Assembly: GCA_934486495.1 (NCBI GenBank)
Contig: CAKSPW010000024.1
Span: 1-27,467 of the forward strand
Origin: an uncultured Clostridia bacterium
GTDB lineage: Bacteria > Bacillota > Clostridia > UBA1381
DNA: 27,467 nt
Direction of reading: 5' to 3'
Below the pieces are notes generated by a model, which was not told the origin of the DNA, did not search any database, and saw only the letters and a list, made by a program, of their open reading frames with translations. The translations under genes were made by a program, and so were the position numbers. Below are positions 14,995 through 23,909 of the stretch, one piece after another (the stretch's first letter is position 1; each line of letters begins with the position of its first letter).

Positions 14995-15441
14995 TTATTT
15001 CAAATCAGCCAGGTTTTCTTTTCTCACCATATTTAACGCTTCGGTAATTTTTGTTGAGGATACACCTTTTGTATACGGGAAATAAACGATGGCTATACCC
15101 TCTTTTGCAAATTCCGTTTCATACCTTTTCCACTTTTCCGTTCCATACCAATCATCACCGACAAACAAAAACCTTGCGCCGAGCTTTTTACACGCCGTAA
15201 GCTTATCCATATCATACTGCGGCACTGCAGCGTCAACATATTTACACGAGCGCACAAGCTCTATTCTGTCCTCAAACGGAATAAGCGCACGCTTGCCTTT
15301 ATATGCCACAAGCTCATCTACCGTAACGCCGACAACGAGCTTATCGCACATACCCTTTGCATTTTTAAAAAGATTCAAATGGCCTATATGAAACAAGTCA
15401 TAAACTCCCGTTGTGTAGCCGATTATAATATCATCCTTCAT
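14995..15441 (-). CDS. TagD-like cytidylyltransferase (glycerol-3-phosphate/phospho-alcohol type)
   Basis: A 148-aa single-domain nucleotidyltransferase. The HxGH motif is in TTGVYDLFHIGHLNLF (H18, H21), and KGKRALIPFEDRIELVRSCKYVDAAVPQ and FVGDDWYG match the TagD/PCT family. The C-terminal signature is divergent: YTKGVSSTKI in place of the usual RTEGISTTKI, so the motif arginine is Tyr here. Known members couple CTP with glycerol-3-phosphate, phosphoethanolamine or phosphocholine to give a CDP-alcohol. The start ATG overlaps the LicD stop (ATGA). Next to LicD, it probably makes the CDP-linked donor for LicD to transfer. The exact alcohol is not deducible; an adenylyltransferase role is possible. 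Confidence 0.85.
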   Translation of the reverse strand: MKDDIIIGYTTGVYDLFHIGHLNLFKNAKGMCDKLVVGVTVDELVAYKGKRALIPFEDRIELVRSCKYVDAAVPQYDMDKLTACKKLGARFLFVGDDWYGTEKWKRYETEFAKEGIAIVYFPYTKGVSSTKITEALNMVRKENLADLK

Positions 15442-16280
15442 AATCTCACCTCATCTTTGTCAACATACAAATTATACGAATGATTTGAAACCCTCGATTT
15501 TTCAGGAGGCGGCGTCATGTAATCACCGTAAAGCCTCGTCAGATGCTCATCGTAGTCGCATATACCGTATATTTGCATATCACCGAACCGATACAGCTGT
15601 CTGTTCAGAAAAACGCTTTTTGCAAGCTTTCCTCTTTCACACCAGCCGGCACCTTGCATTGACACGTACTCACATTTTGAAAAATCATATTTTTTCGCTT
15701 CTTCTATCTCTTTGCTTACAAAATACTTACAGCCTATTATGCGGTACGGAATATATTTTAAAATCAAATAAACAGAATGCGGTATTTTCCACCATGTTTT
15801 TGATATTCCGGCTTTATATACGCTGTGGCATCTTGCCTTTCTGTAAAAACGAAGCTTATTAAAATGCGCTTTTTCCTCATTTTCGGGCGGATAACCGTCA
15901 ATAGGAAAAACATCTATATATAGCATTCCCTTTGAAAATTTGTCACGAATATTGTTTTCTGTAAGAAGTGTACTCTTTAAGCAAAACTTTGAAAAACAAT
16001 ATATGTAGTTTTCCGTTGTGCTGTCATGGAGCTCAAACCGATTTGAATATTCCGATTCAACTATTTTGCGAAGCTTTTCATAGTCGCCTCTCGGCATACA
16101 CACATCTATATCATCATCCCACGGAATAATTCCTCCGTCCCTTACGGCGCCGAGCATCGTACCACCGAAAGCGCAGTAGTAAAGACCGTGCTTTTCACAC
16201 AAATTGTGAAACTCCTCGGTAATGCCGTAGAGCAGCTTTTGTATATCCTTTATATCTGTTATTTCAACCATATTACTCAT
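15438..16280 (-). CDS. LicD-family phosphotransferase
   Basis: A 280-aa LicD protein. The defining block is at residues 39-60: GGTMLGAVRDGGIIPWDDDIDVC, with the DDDID acidic cluster of the nucleotidyltransferase-like fold. Family members transfer phosphocholine, phosphoethanolamine or a related phospho-alcohol from a CDP donor to sugars of teichoic acids or capsules. The ATG at 16280 overlaps the end of the flippase gene by 8 bp and has GAGAGGG upstream; the stop overlaps the next start by 4 bp. This coupling with a TagD-like cytidylyltransferase supports donor synthesis and transfer as consecutive steps. The protein has no obvious signal peptide and is expected on the cytoplasmic side. Confidence 0.9.
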   Translation of the reverse strand: MSNMVEITDIKDIQKLLYGITEEFHNLCEKHGLYYCAFGGTMLGAVRDGGIIPWDDDIDVCMPRGDYEKLRKIVESEYSNRFELHDSTTENYIYCFSKFCLKSTLLTENNIRDKFSKGMLYIDVFPIDGYPPENEEKAHFNKLRFYRKARCHSVYKAGISKTWWKIPHSVYLILKYIPYRIIGCKYFVSKEIEEAKKYDFSKCEYVSMQGAGWCERGKLAKSVFLNRQLYRFGDMQIYGICDYDEHLTRLYGDYMTPPPEKSRVSNHSYNLYVDKDEVRL

Positions 16281-17808
16281 GCGGCTTTACCCTCTCTTTT
16301 CTGCCGAGCAGCTTATATACTATCGCCTTTGTCGTATCGGGATAAAAAACAAAATATCCGCAGGCACAGATTACAAGCGTTATAATTCCCGACGGTATTG
16401 CATATAATATCCATTTCAAATACGAATCTATATTTGCATAGTTAAAAATCAGTTTGCACAGAATTATTGATATTGCCGAAAGCAAGCCACTGACAAGAAA
16501 AATCTTTGCCGCATATCTTTTCTTTCTGTACAGCACGTTTTTCGAAAGGAAACACACCTCAAAAACGCATCTTACAATCATTGCTACTACCGTTCCTATC
16601 GCAACGCCTATTATGCCGCATTTTACAACGCCTACAAGGAAAAGAGAAATAATCAGATTTGCAGCGCACTCAAGAATCGCTCCTTTTTGCGTTTCCTTAT
16701 ATTTTGCGGCATTTATTGAAACCGTGCTGTATATACATCTGAAGCAGTATATTGCCTCCGCCGCTATAAACACATATCCGAATGCCGGCTGCACGTAATT
16801 TATATCCGTCATACCGCTTGTGTAAAGCTTAATAAACGGAATAAGCATAAGTGCCGATGCGGTATACAAAACAGTTGCCGTACCTGCCTGAGCAATTTCA
16901 AACATATTCACGGTTTTATTAACGCTTTTTATATCACCGGACATCATAAGATTCCCAAGTCCCGCTGCTATTCCCGATGATATTGAGTTTGCTATGTGCC
17001 CAACGCCGAATGTTATCGCACCGTACATGTTGTAAACTGAAACGGCGGCGGTGCTTATAAGTACTGTAAGAATTGCGGAGTCGGTATTTGAATGTATATA
17101 AAAAGCAATGTGATGCACCATTCCGCTGAAACGCTGGTTAAGTGCGGATGACTCCGGCTTAGCCGTTTTTGAAAGTTTATAATGCTTTTTGACATACAGC
17201 GAGTAAAACACAGGACGAAGTATACCGATAAGGCATATTGTCAAATATATCAGCCGAACATCCGCTTTAAAGTAGACCCAAAACACAGTCGTGCCAATCA
17301 TAGCACAATTATATAGAATACAGACTATGTGATTTATGCGAATTTTTTGGTCGGCAGACAGAAGCGACGCATACGGAAGTGACACGAAATATTCCACAAA
17401 TGTTCCTATACTGAGTATCAGAATAAAAGAAATTATGTAATTGCGAGCCATCTGCGTTTTTGCAAACAGCGGATATACAGCGCACATTAGAATAACATAA
17501 AAAACAAAAAACAAGCCGAGCTTCCGATAAAACAGCTTTTGGGCACGGACGATTCCCGAAACACGTTCACTGTCGCCTTCGGCAAGCGGTTTGTAAAGAG
17601 AGGTTCTGAACACACCGCCCACTCCGCCCTCCAAAAGCGAAATATAGGCGAGAAACTGGGTAATGGACGAAATCAGTCCGTTCACGTCAGAACCGTAATT
17701 TGTAATAATAAGACGAGGTACAATCAATCCCTTTATGAAAATAAACACCTGCAAAAGAAGAGAAAATCCTATATTTAAAAAAGAATTTCTTGTCCTGCTG
17801 TTCTCCAT
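16273..17808 (-). CDS. Polysaccharide flippase (MOP superfamily, Wzx-like)
   Basis: A 511-aa membrane protein with about 12-14 hydrophobic segments and short charged loops. The opening NSFLNIGFSLLLQVFIFIKGLIVPRLII and then YGSDVNGLISSITQFLAYISLLEGGVG are typical of the polysaccharide biosynthesis/export family that moves lipid-linked oligosaccharides across the membrane. The ATG follows GGAGG by 8 bases. It is the first gene of a four-gene operon, with a promoter 34-62 bp upstream. No glycosyltransferase or polymerase lies in this operon, so the lipid-linked substrate must be built elsewhere, possibly by the priming transferase locus at 4-7 kb. Confidence 0.9.
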   Translation of the reverse strand: MENSRTRNSFLNIGFSLLLQVFIFIKGLIVPRLIITNYGSDVNGLISSITQFLAYISLLEGGVGGVFRTSLYKPLAEGDSERVSGIVRAQKLFYRKLGLFFVFYVILMCAVYPLFAKTQMARNYIISFILILSIGTFVEYFVSLPYASLLSADQKIRINHIVCILYNCAMIGTTVFWVYFKADVRLIYLTICLIGILRPVFYSLYVKKHYKLSKTAKPESSALNQRFSGMVHHIAFYIHSNTDSAILTVLISTAAVSVYNMYGAITFGVGHIANSISSGIAAGLGNLMMSGDIKSVNKTVNMFEIAQAGTATVLYTASALMLIPFIKLYTSGMTDINYVQPAFGYVFIAAEAIYCFRCIYSTVSINAAKYKETQKGAILECAANLIISLFLVGVVKCGIIGVAIGTVVAMIVRCVFEVCFLSKNVLYRKKRYAAKIFLVSGLLSAISIILCKLIFNYANIDSYLKWILYAIPSGIITLVICACGYFVFYPDTTKAIVYKLLGRKERVKPHE

Positions 17809-17841
17809 ACCATCGCCTCCGAATACAATCCTCTACTATGT

Positions 17842-17870
17842 AATATAACACAAAAGTATTAATTTGTCAA
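17842..17870 (-). promoter_or_regulatory. Promoter of the flippase-LicD operon
   Basis: On the minus strand TTGACA (17870-17865) and TATATT (17847-17842), spacer 17 bp ending in TGT (extended -10). Confidence 0.82.
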
Positions 17871-17925
17871 GCAAAAAACAGAACACAAGCGGAGATTTTA
17901 ATAAAATTATATATTTTGCACTTTA

Positions 17926-17952
17926 TAAAAGGCTGTCCGAAAACGGACAGCC
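17926..17952 (-). terminator. Terminator after proS
   Basis: On the minus strand GGCTGTCCG (17952-17944), loop TTTT, CGGACAGCC (17939-17931), then TTTTATAAAG. It lies about 24 nt past the proS stop codon. Confidence 0.85.
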
Positions 17953-17975
17953 CCAATAATAACCATAAACACGAA

Positions 17976-19688
17976 TTAAAGATTCTTAAATTCCTCGCAG
18001 GCATTTCTAACAGCATCATCAACACTCATTATTTCAGCCTCCGGCGCATTTCTCTTTTTATACTCGACAAGTCCTTCGGAAATCTTTTTACCGACTACTA
18101 TTCTAAGCGGAATACCTATAAGGTCGCAGTCCTTAAATTTAACTCCCGCACGCTCAGAACGATCGTCAAGCAATACGTCAATTCCTTTTTCCGAAAGAGT
18201 GTTGTATATTTCTTCTGCCTTATTCATCTGCTCCTCATCTTTATAATTAACGGGAACAACACATACGTGATACGGTGCAATGGCAACCGGCCAAATAATA
18301 CCGTTTTCATCGTAATTTTGCTCTATTGCAGCCGAGAGACATCTTGTAACGCCTATTCCGTAACAGCCCATTATAACGGTTACATTTTCACCGTTTTCAT
18401 TAAGAGCCGTCAATCCGAGCGCCTTTGAATACTTTGTACCGAGCTTAAAGATATGACCTACCTCTATGCCCTGCGCCGTTTTAATCGGCTTTCCGCAGTG
18501 AGGGCAAGCATCCCCTGTTGCGATTGTGCGAATATCGGCAACGGTAATCGGAGTAAAGTCACGGTTTATATTAACATTTTTAAGATGATAATCCGTTTCG
18601 TTTGCACCCACTACAAAATTTTTCATAAGCGCAACTTCTTTATCGGCATAAACCGGAATACCAAGTCCGACAGGGCCGGCAAATCCAACCTCCGCATTTG
18701 TTATCTCTCTTACGGCTGACGGTTCTGCAAGCTCAAGGTCATTTGTGCAGCCTATGAGATTTTTAAGCTTAATCTCATTTATTTCTCTGTCGCCTCGAAC
18801 CATTGCCGCAACATATTTATCATCAGCCTTATATATAATTGTTTTTGCAAAAACGTACGGCTGTGTGCCGAGGAAATCAGTAAGCTCCTCTATTGTATGT
18901 GCATTCGGTGTATGGATTTTTTCTATTTCCAAATCTCCGCTTTCAAATTCCAATTCTTTCGGAACGCACTCTGCCTTTTCATAGTTTGCCGCATAGCCGC
19001 ACTCATCGCAGTATGCAATGGCGTCCTCACCGACCGGTGATTTTACCATAAACTCCTGACTGCCGCTGCCGCCCATAGCACCCGAGTCGGCATCAACTAT
19101 CGTAAAGTCAAGTCCGAGTCTTGTAAATATACGGCAATATGCATCATACATAGCCTTGTATGACTTATCAAGTCCTTCCTCCGTCAAATCAAAGCTGTAT
19201 GCGTCCTTCATAACAAACTCACGGCCGCGGATAAGTCCAAAACGAGGTCTGCCCTCATCACGGTACTTTGTCTGTATCTGATAAAGCGTAATAGGATACT
19301 CCTTATATGAACGCACCTCATCTATTACCGTTTGCGTAAAAAGCTCCTCATGCGTAGGACCGAGGCAAAAATCTCTGCCGTTTCTGTCCTTGAGTTTAAA
19401 CATACTCTCTCCGAACACGTCCCATCTGCCCGACTTTTGATAACTCTCCGCCGGTAAAAGTGCAGGCATTAAAAGCTCCTGCGCCCCTGCCCTGTCCATT
19501 TCCTCACGAACAATATTCTCTATTTTCTTATACGTGCGAAGCCCAAGCGGAAGATATGAGTATATTCCTGCCGCCATTTTTCTTATCATTCCGGCTCTGA
19601 GCATAAGCTTATGGCTTGTTATTTCAGCCTCCGCAGGTACTTCTCTGAGCGTCGGCATTAAAAGCTTTGACATTCTCATACGTTTCAT
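17976..19688 (-). CDS. proS: Proline--tRNA ligase (bacterial type, with editing insertion)
   Basis: Class II aminoacyl-tRNA synthetase that charges tRNA-Pro; 570 aa, the usual bacterial length. Motif 2 region is FVMKDAYSFDL preceded by YRDEGRPRFGLIRGREF; motif 3 is MGCYGIGVTRCLSA. Between them, about residues 225-390, lies the YbaK-like insertion domain that hydrolyses Ala-tRNA-Pro, with KTIIYKADDKYVAAMVRGDREINEIKLKN. A C-terminal anticodon-binding domain follows. The first ATG (19688) is only a few bases after AAAGGA; the in-frame ATG at 19679 has better spacing, so the start is uncertain by three residues. It follows argB by 11 bp, so the gene is in an arginine-biosynthesis operon. Confidence 0.97.
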   Translation of the reverse strand: MKRMRMSKLLMPTLREVPAEAEITSHKLMLRAGMIRKMAAGIYSYLPLGLRTYKKIENIVREEMDRAGAQELLMPALLPAESYQKSGRWDVFGESMFKLKDRNGRDFCLGPTHEELFTQTVIDEVRSYKEYPITLYQIQTKYRDEGRPRFGLIRGREFVMKDAYSFDLTEEGLDKSYKAMYDAYCRIFTRLGLDFTIVDADSGAMGGSGSQEFMVKSPVGEDAIAYCDECGYAANYEKAECVPKELEFESGDLEIEKIHTPNAHTIEELTDFLGTQPYVFAKTIIYKADDKYVAAMVRGDREINEIKLKNLIGCTNDLELAEPSAVREITNAEVGFAGPVGLGIPVYADKEVALMKNFVVGANETDYHLKNVNINRDFTPITVADIRTIATGDACPHCGKPIKTAQGIEVGHIFKLGTKYSKALGLTALNENGENVTVIMGCYGIGVTRCLSAAIEQNYDENGIIWPVAIAPYHVCVVPVNYKDEEQMNKAEEIYNTLSEKGIDVLLDDRSERAGVKFKDCDLIGIPLRIVVGKKISEGLVEYKKRNAPEAEIMSVDDAVRNACEEFKNL

Positions 19689-19699
19689 TTTCCTTTCAA

Positions 19700-20572
19700 T
19701 TAATAATTATCACTCTTGATTAAAGTTCCGATACCCGATTTTGTAAATATCTCAAGAAGCAAGCAATGCGGTATACGGCCGTCTATAATATGAACGCCGG
19801 TAACTCCCGAATCAATAGCGTCTATACAGCCGAGAACCTTCGGAATCATACCGCCGCTTATTACTCCCTCATCAATCATTTCTTTTATTTCGTTTTTGTG
19901 AGCCTCGTATATAACATGTCCGCTCTCGTCCTTAACACCCTCGACATCGGTAAGCAAAATGAGCTTTTCCGCACCGAGAGCCGACGCAACGGCAGATGCA
20001 ACCGTATCGGCATTTATATTGTAGCTGTTCCCGTCATCGTCCGTACCTATCGGTGCAACAACAGGGATATAACGGTCGGAGGTAAGTCTTTCAAGTATTT
20101 CCGGCTTAACCGACACGATATTTCCGACAAATCCGAGGTCAACCTTTTTGCCGTCAACCTCCGTAAACTGTTTTTCACACTCTATGAAGCTGCCGTCAAT
20201 ACCGCAAAGACCAATTGCCTTTCCGCCCTTTGCATTAATAAGCGAAACAATTTCCTTATTTGTCTTTCCGACAAGCACCATTTGAGCTATGCGCATTGTT
20301 TCCTTATCGGTTTTTCGCAAACCGTTTATAAACTCACTTTTAACATCATGTTCGTTAAGCTCTGCGGAAATATCCGGGCCGCCGCCATGAACAACAACAG
20401 GATTTAGTCCGATAAACTTAAGGAGGGTAATGTCCTCCATAACGGAGCTTTTAAGCTGTTCGTTTATCATAGCGTTTCCGCCGTATTTTATAACTACCGT
20501 TTTTCCGCTGAATTTCTGTATATAAGGCAGTGCTTCGATAAGTATACCGGCTTTTTTTATAAGTTCTTCCAT
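19700..20572 (-). CDS. argB: Acetylglutamate kinase
   Basis: Second step of arginine biosynthesis: ATP-dependent phosphorylation of N-acetylglutamate. 290 aa, normal for the amino-acid kinase family. Seen are the KYGGNAM nucleotide/substrate loop near residue 29, VVHGGGP near 60, and NINADTVASAVASALGAEKLILLTDVEGV, the conserved catalytic/nucleotide region. The N-terminal helix before EALPYIQKFSGKTVVIKYGG resembles that of arginine-sensitive hexameric enzymes, so feedback inhibition is possible. It begins 16 bp after argC. argJ, argD and argF are not in this window. Confidence 0.97.
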   Translation of the reverse strand: MEELIKKAGILIEALPYIQKFSGKTVVIKYGGNAMINEQLKSSVMEDITLLKFIGLNPVVVHGGGPDISAELNEHDVKSEFINGLRKTDKETMRIAQMVLVGKTNKEIVSLINAKGGKAIGLCGIDGSFIECEKQFTEVDGKKVDLGFVGNIVSVKPEILERLTSDRYIPVVAPIGTDDDGNSYNINADTVASAVASALGAEKLILLTDVEGVKDESGHVIYEAHKNEIKEMIDEGVISGGMIPKVLGCIDAIDSGVTGVHIIDGRIPHCLLLEIFTKSGIGTLIKSDNY

Positions 20573-20588
20573 TTAAATCGCCACATCC

Positions 20589-21626
20589 TTACAGATAAAA
20601 TCCCGGGAAAGTAAGTCCCTCTCCCTCAGGCAAGCCAAACATAAGGTTCATATTTTGAACAGCCTGTCCGGCAGCACCTTTAACAATATTGTCAATTGCA
20701 CTTACTACAACCGCACGGTTTAATCTCTCGTCAACAACAACGCCTATATCCACGAAATTCGAGCCGGATACATTTTTTGTTTCCGGGAGAGTTCCGCAAG
20801 CGCATACTCTTACAAAAAACTCATCCTTGTAAAAATCCTCGTAAAGAGCCGTTATTTCCTCTTGAGTGCATTTTTTGTTCAGATTAATATATATTGTTGA
20901 CAAAATACCTCTTTTTTGAGGAATAAGATGCGGTGTAAACGAAAGCATAATTTCCTCGCCCGCAAGCTTGGAAAGCTCCTGCTCAATTTCGGATGTATGA
21001 CGATGCGTTGCAACCTTATACGCTTTCGTATTTTCGGTACATTCGCAAAAGCTGTACGGAAGCGCCGAATTTCTGCCGGCTCCCGTAACTCCCGATTTTG
21101 CGTCAATTATAATATTTTTTGTGTTTCCTATTCCGCTTTTCATAAGCGGTGCCGCACCCAAAATAGAGCACGTTGTATAGCAGCCGGGGTTACCTATGAG
21201 GCTTGCACCCTTTATTTTATCTCTGTGCAGCTCACAAAGACCGTAAACCGATTTTTTCAAAAGCTCGGGTGCACTGTGCGGCGCACCGTACCATTTTTCA
21301 TACACCTCGGCGCTGTCGTATCTGAAATCTCCGCTTAAATCTATAACCTTAAGACCTTTCTCGACAAGCTTTGGTATAATCTCCTTTGACGCACCGTGCG
21401 GAAGCGCAGTAAATGCAACATCACACTTTGCAACCTCATCTATATCAACCTCGGTACACTCTTTTTCGAGAATATGACCGAAATTTTTATAAACATCGCT
21501 TATTTTCTGACCGCTGAAGCTTTTTGAGCCGAGCACCTCAAGGGATACCTCGGGATGCGACACAAGAAGTCTTACAAGCTCTATACCGGCATATCCGGTA
21601 GCTCCCAAAACCGCAGCTTTAATCAT
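20589..21626 (-). CDS. argC: N-acetyl-gamma-glutamyl-phosphate reductase
   Basis: Third step of arginine biosynthesis: NADPH-dependent reduction of N-acetylglutamyl phosphate to the semialdehyde. 345 aa, usual length. The N-terminal NADP-binding loop is VLGATGYAGIELVRLL (residues 6-21), the catalytic Cys149 lies in GNPGCYTTC, and the conserved HRHTSEIEQEL and HLIPQKRGI follow. The ribosome-binding site is weak (AAAGGT). It is the first gene of argC-argB-proS. No consensus promoter was found between it and pnp, 164 bp upstream; the intervening DNA holds the second copy of the palindromic repeat. No clear ARG box was recognised. Confidence 0.97.
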   Translation of the reverse strand: MIKAAVLGATGYAGIELVRLLVSHPEVSLEVLGSKSFSGQKISDVYKNFGHILEKECTEVDIDEVAKCDVAFTALPHGASKEIIPKLVEKGLKVIDLSGDFRYDSAEVYEKWYGAPHSAPELLKKSVYGLCELHRDKIKGASLIGNPGCYTTCSILGAAPLMKSGIGNTKNIIIDAKSGVTGAGRNSALPYSFCECTENTKAYKVATHRHTSEIEQELSKLAGEEIMLSFTPHLIPQKRGILSTIYINLNKKCTQEEITALYEDFYKDEFFVRVCACGTLPETKNVSGSNFVDIGVVVDERLNRAVVVSAIDNIVKGAAGQAVQNMNLMFGLPEGEGLTFPGFYL

Positions 21627-21667
21627 ATTAACCAGACCTTTCCGAAATATGTAGTTTTTTGCCGAAA

Positions 21668-21715
21668 GGGGCTGTTTAAAAAGTCAATCAACTTTTTAAA
21701 CAGCCTTAACTTTTT
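21668..21715. repeat. Palindromic dispersed repeat, copy 2
   Basis: GGCTGTTTAAAAAGT (21670-21684) pairs with ACTTTTTAAACAGCC (21691-21705) around CAATCA, followed on the plus strand by TTAACTTTTTTT. It differs from the copy at 3912-3957 at only a few positions. It lies between pnp and argC, both on the minus strand, so its T-run faces against transcription; toward argC the tail is only CCCCTTTCGG. Confidence 0.85.
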
Positions 21716-21790
21716 TTCTATCACCTTTTACCGGCCTCGGGCTGTGTATGCTCAATAAAATCTTTTAAGCAATGGCAGTCCGTTTTAATA

Positions 21791-23881
21791 TTATTCAGCC
21801 TCCGAGCTTATCGCATCTTTGTGCGAAAGACTGATTTTACCTGTCTTTTTATCAATTTCCATTACCTTAACAAGAAGTCTTTCTCCCTCTTTTACAACAT
21901 CCTCTACCTTTTCAACTCTCTTGTTTGCAAGCTTTGAAATGTGGCAAAGTCCGTCCTTACCGGGAAGAATTTCAACAAATGCGCCGAATGCCGTAATTGT
22001 TCTTACAAGACCGTCGTAAATTTCTCCAACCTCCGGCTCTTTAACAATTGCTTCAATAGCGTTTCTTGCTGAGTTGCCCGACTCTTGATTTTCTGCGAAT
22101 ATATAAATCGTTCCGTCGTCCTCTATATCAATCTTCGCACCGGTATCTGCAACAATCTTCTGAATTACCTTTCCGCCCTGACCTATAACCTCACGGATTT
22201 TATCGGGATCGATCTTCATTGTATCTACCTTCGGTGCATAAGCCGAAAGCTCCTCACGAGGCTTGTCTATCGTTTTTAAGATAACGTCGTCGAGAATATG
22301 AATTCTGCCGGCACGTGTTTTTCTGAACGCTTCTTCGATTACTGCATATGAAAGTCCGTCATTTTTTATATCAACCTGTATTGAGGTAATACCTTTCTTG
22401 GTTCCTGCCACTTTAAAGTCCATCTCGCCGTAAAAGTCCTCAAGGCCTTGAATATCAACCATTGTTGTAAATCCGTTTTCGGTTGTTATAAGACCGCATG
22501 AAATACCTGCAACAGGAGCCTTAAGCGGAACACCGGCAGCCATAAGCGCAAGCGTTGAGCCGCAAACCGAGCCTTGTGACGTTGAGCCGTTTGAGCTTAA
22601 TACTTCGGATACTGTTCTGATTGCATACGGGAATTCACTCTCTGACGGAAGAACAGGAACGAGTGAACGCTCTGCCAATGCACCGTGACCTATTTCACGT
22701 CTGCCGGGGCCTCTTGAAGGTCTTGTTTCACCGACAGAATATGACGGGAAGTTATAGTGGTGCATATATCTCTTTGTTTCTTCAACATCTATACCGTCAA
22801 GCTTTTGAATTTCCGAAAGCGGCGCAAGTGTTGCAACGGTAAGCACCTGAGTCTGTCCTCTTGTAAAAAGTCCGGAGCCGTGTGTTCTCGGGAGAAGGTC
22901 AACCTCTGCCGAAAGCGGTCTTATTTCATCAAGACCTCTGCCGTCGACACGTCTTCCCTCGTGAAGCCACATACGAACTATTTCTTTTTGCATTTTGTAA
23001 AGTATTTCACCCAAATCAACAGCAATTTCGGGATATTCCTCGGAAAGCGCTTCGATAAGTCTGTCTGAAATAACGCCTATTCTTTCATCACGAACGTTTT
23101 TATCATCGGTATCAAGAGCATGTTTGAGATTTTCAAACTCCATATCCTTTATTCTGTCATAGAGAACATGGTCAATATCATGATGCTCATATTCAAATTT
23201 TTCTTTTCCTATTTCATCCTTAATGCCGTTTATAAAATCGCAAAGCTCGATTATCGTCTTGTGCGCAAACTTTATACCGTCAAGCATTACGTCCTCGGGG
23301 ATTTCATTTGCTGCCGCTTCTATCATAACGATTTTTTCTTTTGTACCTGCAACCGTTACAAGCATTTCGCTCTTTTCACGCTGCTCAACAGTCGGGTTAA
23401 TTATATACTCGCCGTCAACATATCCGAGCCATACGCCGCCAATCGGGCCGTTCCACGGAATATCCGAAATTGAGATTGCAATTGAAGTACCAATCATTGC
23501 CGCAACCTCGGGAGGATTGTCCTGTTCAACCGAAAGAACCGTTGCAACTACCGTTACGTCGTTTCTGAGGTCAGCCGGGAAAAGCGGTCTTATAGGTCTG
23601 TCTATAACACGGCTCGTAAGAATAGCCTTTTCGCTTGGCTTACCTTCTCTTTTGATATATCCGCCCGGAATTTTACCTACCGAGTAAAGCTTCTCCTCAT
23701 AATCTACCGAAAGAGGGAAGAAGTCAACACCCTCACGAGGAGTTCTTGACGCCGTTACGTTTACCATTACAACAGTATCGCCGTAGCGTACCAAGCAATG
23801 ACCGTTAGCCATTGCGCACATTTTACCTGTTTCGATTACAAGCGGTCTGCCCGCAAGTGTTGTTTCAAAAGTTCTAAACAT
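21791..23881 (-). CDS. pnp: Polyribonucleotide nucleotidyltransferase (PNPase)
   Basis: 3'-5' phosphorolytic exoribonuclease of RNA turnover. 696 aa from the ATG at 23881, chosen because AAAAAGGAGAAA lies 9 bases upstream and MFRTFETTLAGRPL is the usual N-terminus; the frame is open 22 codons further but without family resemblance. Domains in order: first RNase PH-like core, alpha-helical linker (to about residue 300), second RNase PH-like core with RTHGSGLFTRGQTQ and FPSYSVGETRPSRGPGRREIGHGALAERSL, KH domain with IGQGGKVIQKI (near 560) and S1 domain ending ISKLANKRVEKVEDVVKEGE. It follows rpsO, the conserved bacterial order. A long hairpin precedes its ribosome-binding site. Confidence 0.98.
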   Translation of the reverse strand: MFRTFETTLAGRPLVIETGKMCAMANGHCLVRYGDTVVMVNVTASRTPREGVDFFPLSVDYEEKLYSVGKIPGGYIKREGKPSEKAILTSRVIDRPIRPLFPADLRNDVTVVATVLSVEQDNPPEVAAMIGTSIAISISDIPWNGPIGGVWLGYVDGEYIINPTVEQREKSEMLVTVAGTKEKIVMIEAAANEIPEDVMLDGIKFAHKTIIELCDFINGIKDEIGKEKFEYEHHDIDHVLYDRIKDMEFENLKHALDTDDKNVRDERIGVISDRLIEALSEEYPEIAVDLGEILYKMQKEIVRMWLHEGRRVDGRGLDEIRPLSAEVDLLPRTHGSGLFTRGQTQVLTVATLAPLSEIQKLDGIDVEETKRYMHHYNFPSYSVGETRPSRGPGRREIGHGALAERSLVPVLPSESEFPYAIRTVSEVLSSNGSTSQGSVCGSTLALMAAGVPLKAPVAGISCGLITTENGFTTMVDIQGLEDFYGEMDFKVAGTKKGITSIQVDIKNDGLSYAVIEEAFRKTRAGRIHILDDVILKTIDKPREELSAYAPKVDTMKIDPDKIREVIGQGGKVIQKIVADTGAKIDIEDDGTIYIFAENQESGNSARNAIEAIVKEPEVGEIYDGLVRTITAFGAFVEILPGKDGLCHISKLANKRVEKVEDVVKEGERLLVKVMEIDKKTGKISLSHKDAISSEAE

Positions 23882-23909
23882 TATAAATTTCTCCTTTTTG
23901 TTTATTTTC

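Noticed and set aside
19766..20407. 213-aa plus-strand ORF
   Set aside because: It lies antisense inside argB, which has full family motifs; no start signal or recognisable domain.
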